In this document: positions 5,398 to 6,138 of the stretch, piece by piece
Layout: each line of letters starts with the position of its first letter
Position numbering within the stretch: position 1 is the first letter of the stretch
Source of the DNA: Bacillota bacterium
GTDB lineage: Bacteria > Bacillota > Clostridia > Lachnospirales > Lachnospiraceae
Direction: 5' to 3'
NCBI GenBank assembly: GCA_023441145.1
Contig: JAEZQN010000246.1
Coordinates: 1-6,138 of the forward strand
Length of the DNA stretch: 6,138 nt
Position numbers and translations under genes: made by a program
The notes under the pieces: generated by a model
The model's database searches: none
Told to the model about the DNA's origin: nothing
What the model saw: the letters and a program-made list of their open reading frames with translations, nothing else

Positions 5398-6138
5398 TGA
5401 AGAAACATATCTTTCATATAAATTTATATAAAGACCAACTAAAACAACTAAAATTAATTGGATTTATTGGGCTTGGTTTATTGAGCTTATTTTCCATACT
5501 ACTCCCTATTGGTAATGCATTATCCATGGCGAATGATAGACAGAATGGCTACAATCTTGAAAAGGCTGCTGTAGGACTACTTGGCTCTCATTTCTATCTT
5601 TACTTTACCTTTACTTTACTTGTACCATTACTTGCTATAGTTTGCTTTCATTATTTAACCCAGCGTAATTCCAGCGACTTTTACCACTCCCTTCCACATA
5701 CAAGAACCTGTTTGTTTACTTGTAACATCGCTGCAATTACTACTTGGACCACCCTAATCCTTTGGATACCTACGATTCTTTCCATTATAATGTATACTAT
5801 CTTTAATCAATATTTTATATTGGATATTCCTTCACTGCTTCGGTTTGCTCTATTTATATACGTAGCATGCCTTTTAGTAATAACGTCCATTGGTGTTGCT
5901 TGTAGTATTACTGGAACAGTGTTTACCAATGTGATTGTAGCAGGAATTATTATTTTCCTACCTAGAATTTTTATACTTGTATTTACAGAAATCATCACTA
6001 GCTCTTCCCCTCTACTAGTTAGTAATCGCCTGTTTCCTCTACTGGATCCACAGTATAATATGATTTTGGGGCTACTTTCTCCTAGTCTGTCTTCCTCTAA
6101 GGCTTTAGGTTGGAGTACTTTTATTTATAGCCTAGTAT
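5397..6138 (+). CDS. ABC transporter permease, N-terminal part (runs off window)
   Basis: Membrane subunit partnering the ATPase before it; 247 codons are present with no stop before the right edge. A short basic cytoplasmic N-terminus (MKKHIFHINLYKDQ) precedes hydrophobic segments at about residues 19-39, 66-87, 107-136, 147-172 and 175-197. Between the second and third lies NSSDFYHSLPHTR (91-103), a sequence resembling the conserved cytoplasmic motif of Clostridia permeases that accompany YtrA/YtrB-type proteins. The start ATG overlaps the ATPase stop by one base, with GGAGG (5382-5386) 10 bases upstream. Full-length relatives are considerably longer, often with a large extracellular portion, so much of the protein is probably outside the window. 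Family assignment rests on context, topology and this motif. Confidence 0.88.
   Translation, partial: MKKHIFHINLYKDQLKQLKLIGFIGLGLLSLFSILLPIGNALSMANDRQNGYNLEKAAVGLLGSHFYLYFTFTLLVPLLAIVCFHYLTQRNSSDFYHSLPHTRTCLFTCNIAAITTWTTLILWIPTILSIIMYTIFNQYFILDIPSLLRFALFIYVACLLVITSIGVACSITGTVFTNVIVAGIIIFLPRIFILVFTEIITSSSPLLVSNRLFPLLDPQYNMILGLLSPSLSSSKALGWSTFIYSLV

Noticed and set aside
5807..5998. A 63-codon minus-strand frame opposite the permease
   Set aside because: It is a shadow of the permease membrane segments with no start signal.

Overview
The window looks like chromosomal DNA from a low-GC Firmicute of the class Clostridia, probably Lachnospiraceae-like. The evidence is AT-rich intergenic DNA, strong AAGGAGG-type ribosome binding sites, a tRNA-sensing T-box leader, a eukaryotic-like (type 2) isoleucyl-tRNA synthetase, and a YtrA-type GntR/ABC operon. 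The species assignment is inference. The window holds two divergent transcription units that start from a shared regulatory region around 3930-4070.

Leftward unit (minus strand). A consensus promoter (3933-3961) drives a T-box leader of about 270 nt (3655-3926). It has a recognisable Stem I, an AUC isoleucine specifier, Stem II/III elements, an antiterminator and an overlapping intrinsic terminator. The gene it should control is ileS, which starts at 2865 and runs off the left edge with 955 codons present. Terminator and start codon are about 790 nt apart, which is very long for a T-box. That gap has no credible gene. It holds three copies of a structured inverted repeat (R1 2984-3099, R2 3212-3328, R3 3472-3560). 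R3 sits at the centre of a giant imperfect palindrome (3369-3661) whose outer edge coincides with the U-tract of the T-box terminator.

Rightward unit (plus strand). A near-consensus promoter (4040-4068) is followed at once by a perfect 9-bp inverted repeat, a likely operator. Three tightly overlapping genes follow: a short GntR/YtrA-family repressor (4113-4502), an ABC-transporter ATPase (4489-5397), and the N-terminal 247 codons of its membrane permease (5397 to the right edge). The expected logic is that the repressor binds its own promoter and is released on envelope stress or a toxic compound, so that the ATPase and permease are made together. The substrate cannot be read from the sequence.

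The most unusual content is in the non-coding part. The T-box bulge reads UGGUUAA instead of the family consensus UGGNACC, yet its flanking helices are perfect. The repeat family between T-box and ileS shows a compensatory base-pair change, so its folded form may be under selection or it may be a mobile hairpin element.
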